64,000 nucleotides of DNA from Phallusia mammillata (taxonomy: Eukaryota > Chordata > Ascidiacea > Phlebobranchia > Ascidiidae): positions 1 to 64,000 of the forward strand of contig QLIY01000576.1 of the NCBI GenBank assembly GCA_003260075.1, read 5' to 3'. Position numbers and translations under genes: made by a program. Shown piece after piece: positions 63,418 to 64,000 of this stretch. Below the pieces are notes generated by a model, which was given only the letters and a program-made list of their open reading frames with translations, was not told the origin of the DNA and did no database searches. Numbering within the stretch: position 1 is the first letter of the stretch; each line of letters starts with the position of its first letter.

Positions 63418-64000
63418 AACTAGAAAGGTGGTATTCTGATATACCTCTATTTTATATATTTTACACGATATTTACCAATTGACTATGACCCCCCCCCCAT
63501 TAGAAAGCATTACCCCAACTTTAAAAACGTTTTGTCCATATTCTTTTTGCATCATTATTGTCATTTAAATTAATTGTTCTTCAGAAGCCTATCGCGGTGT
63601 AGTCGCCGAATGGCCATTTAAAGATGTTTTGACACGGTGTTTAACAGCACACAGTCCTTAGTGATTAACATTAATGTTTTTCCCAATCTATGCCCCCCCC
63701 CCTCTTCAGAAGCCTATCGCGGTGTAGTCGCCGAATGGCCATTTAAAGATCTTTTGACACGGTGTTTAACAGCACGCAGTCCTTAGTGATTAACATTAAT
63801 GTTTTTCCCAATCTATACCCCCCCCCCACAAAAACAAATGGGTCCCCACACGCGTGTTTGTGTGGATTTACAGAATACAAATGTTGCTGTTATTTTTAGA
63901 TTCTTGAGGACAAATTAATTCCCCCCCCCCTGTTGTGACAAAAAATCATTCTCAACTGTGTTCTGCATTTCCTACAAGCTGACCTTCAGTCGTCATAAGG
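63418..64000. repeat. Interspersed repeat, copy 2, with poly-C duplications
   Basis: Its left (ACTAGAAAGGTGGTATTCTG, GATATTTACCAATTGACTAT) and right (CCTACAAGCTGACCTTCAGT) ends match the repeat at 35678-36230. Inside, TCTTCAGAAGCCTATCGCGG and about 110 following bases are duplicated around a C-run near 63693. Other C-runs lie near 63489, 63819 and 63921. It runs off the window. Confidence 0.65.

Overview
The window is animal nuclear DNA, most likely from a tunicate (an ascidian such as Ciona). The evidence is AT-rich sequence, many short introns with GT..AG ends, one NF-kappaB p105-type gene carrying RHD, ankyrin and death domains, a palladin-type Ig gene, and many small hAT-like elements. 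The species is my inference. Two N gaps (18999-19115 and 36277-37128) and many runs of about 9-30 C or G, often flanked by slightly different copies of the same DNA, suggest a highly heterozygous assembly in which allelic fragments were kept side by side.

Layout. 1-2721: repeats, no gene. 2722-13396 (minus): a 27-exon claspin gene whose splice phases join without a break. 13397-16424: upstream region with an E2F-like site and two hAT-type elements. 16425-23913 (plus): a 17-exon gene with repeated Gly/Pro motifs resembling CSPP1. 23914-25418: intergenic, with a possible tRNA-derived SINE. 25419-27301 (minus) and 28200-30220 (plus): two divergent ferritin-superfamily genes. One is a secreted ferritin with all ferroxidase residues. 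The other is a secreted paralogue that has lost most of them. 30585-45436 (minus): NF-kappaB, RHD half at 39595-45436 and ankyrin/death half at 30585-35604. Between the halves lie an N gap, a repeat cluster and the 5' part of an unrelated gene (37215-38045, minus). 45437-52118: long non-coding stretch with repeats and a possible muscle enhancer. 52119-58141 (plus): palladin-like gene, 5' end not found. 58615-63225 (minus): 3' part of an unrecognised Ser/Arg/Lys-rich gene, with a 1.64-kb hAT-like element full of TTCGAA repeats in one intron. 63226-64000: repeats.

How the genes relate. They do not form one pathway. Claspin and the CSPP1-like gene are cell-cycle or cilium genes, NF-kappaB is a signalling transcription factor and palladin is an actin scaffold. 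The functional unit that stands out is the divergent ferritin pair, whose arrangement resembles the insect secreted heavy/light ferritin pair. Exon boundaries were read by eye from splice signals and phase continuity. They are strong where the phase closes and weaker for the outermost exons.
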